Shown in pieces: positions 5,459 to 5,694 of a stretch of 5,694 bases of DNA (positions within the stretch are counted from its first letter, which is position 1; each line of letters opens with the position of its first letter). Below the pieces are notes generated by a model, which was given only the letters and a program-made list of their open reading frames with translations, was not told where the DNA came from and searched no databases. The position numbers were made by a program, and so were the translations under genes. Origin of the DNA: UBA1359 sp029570385. Its GTDB lineage: Bacteria > Patescibacteriota > Patescibacteriia > Patescibacteriales > Patescibacteriaceae. The stretch covers positions 1 to 5,694 of the forward strand of contig DAOPVX010000017.1 in NCBI GenBank assembly GCA_035351315.1, read 5' to 3'.

Positions 5459-5694
5459 TTATTTTAAAATATTGCCTTCAATCACTGATCGCTCATTTTT
5501 TAATTGCCACTGCTGTAAATTATTCACAGTTTGCCCGGTTTTATCTTTAAACCAGGCCGACCAATGAGAAAAACTATGCTGAAAAGATGGCCAGCTGATA
5601 ATCAATAAACCGCCAATCATTATAACGACAATAACAACAGCCAACGACCAATAAGTTCTCCGCCAGCGCTGCTGCTTAGCCTCGCCGCGCCAAG
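5459..5694 (-). CDS. Small single-span membrane protein, 5' end beyond right edge
   Basis: I do not recognise this protein. The frame is open to the window edge, and 77 codons are visible. A basic stretch (WRGEAKQQRWRRTYW) is followed by a strongly hydrophobic segment of about 20 residues (LAVVIVVIMIGGLLIISW). A polar 43-residue tail follows and ends in NERSVIEGNILK. By the positive-inside rule the visible N-terminal part is cytoplasmic and the tail outside. A TTG at 5644-5642 opens the hydrophobic segment, but it would drop the basic flank, so the true start is more likely beyond the edge. It is the first visible gene of the operon, 3 nt before the NIF3-like start. Its composition matches its neighbours. 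Confidence 0.7.
   Translation of the reverse strand, partial: WRGEAKQQRWRRTYWSLAVVIVVIMIGGLLIISWPSFQHSFSHWSAWFKDKTGQTVNNLQQWQLKNERSVIEGNILK

Noticed and set aside
5642..5644. TTG as the start of the right-edge membrane protein
   Set aside because: The same frame continues upstream to the edge with a basic WRRTYW flank typical before a membrane segment, so a start beyond the window is more likely.
1..5694. Alternative genetic code (TGA as glycine, as in Gracilibacteria/SR1)
   Set aside because: All genes read through at full family length under the standard code, and the visible stops are TAA or TAG, giving no need for recoding. TGA use cannot be tested fully from six genes.

Overview
The window looks like ordinary chromosomal housekeeping DNA from a streamlined bacterium, most likely a member of the Candidate Phyla Radiation (Patescibacteria, Parcubacteria-like). 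This placement is inference. It rests on moderately AT-rich, tightly packed genes all on one strand, almost no Shine-Dalgarno motifs, and a compact RpoB without the large insertion seen in E. coli. It also rests on a MurE-like ligase lacking its N-terminal domain next to a FemX-like transferase, a combination I associate with these lineages. No rRNA, tRNA, mobile element or CRISPR array is visible.

Layout, in the direction of transcription (minus strand, right to left): the C-terminal part of a small membrane protein cut by the right edge (5694-5459); a divergent NIF3-family protein (5455-4505); ruvA (4501-3926); a FemX/FemAB-type aminoacyl transferase (3922-2954); a truncated-architecture MurE-like ligase (2941-1523); a 255-bp non-coding gap; and the first 422 codons of rpoB (1267 to beyond position 1). 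The first four genes are separated by exactly 3 nt, with near-identical junctions (TAATTTATG, TAATTTATG, TAGTTTATG), so they almost certainly form one operon. The MurE-like gene follows after 12 nt and probably belongs to it.

The gap before rpoB (1268-1522) is the only sizeable non-coding stretch. It contains a strong nested hairpin (1389-1429), an 8-bp inverted repeat (1464-1501) overlapping a 12-bp palindrome, a second 12-bp palindrome, and a weak hairpin with a T-run ending 12 nt before the rpoB start codon. It probably holds the end of the upstream operon and the promoter and leader of the rpoB transcript. I could not find a convincing sigma-70 promoter for rpoB.

Functionally the operon mixes DNA repair (RuvA), a metal-binding NIF3 protein of unclear role, and a likely peptidoglycan pair. 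The MurE-like ligase may add or recycle an amino acid or peptide on a muropeptide, and the FemX-like protein may add a tRNA-borne amino acid to the stem peptide. The most interesting points are the altered signature motifs of the ligase, its pairing with the FemX-like gene, the uniform TTT-spaced junctions, and the structured rpoB leader. I see no clear evidence of a wholly new defence or mobile system.
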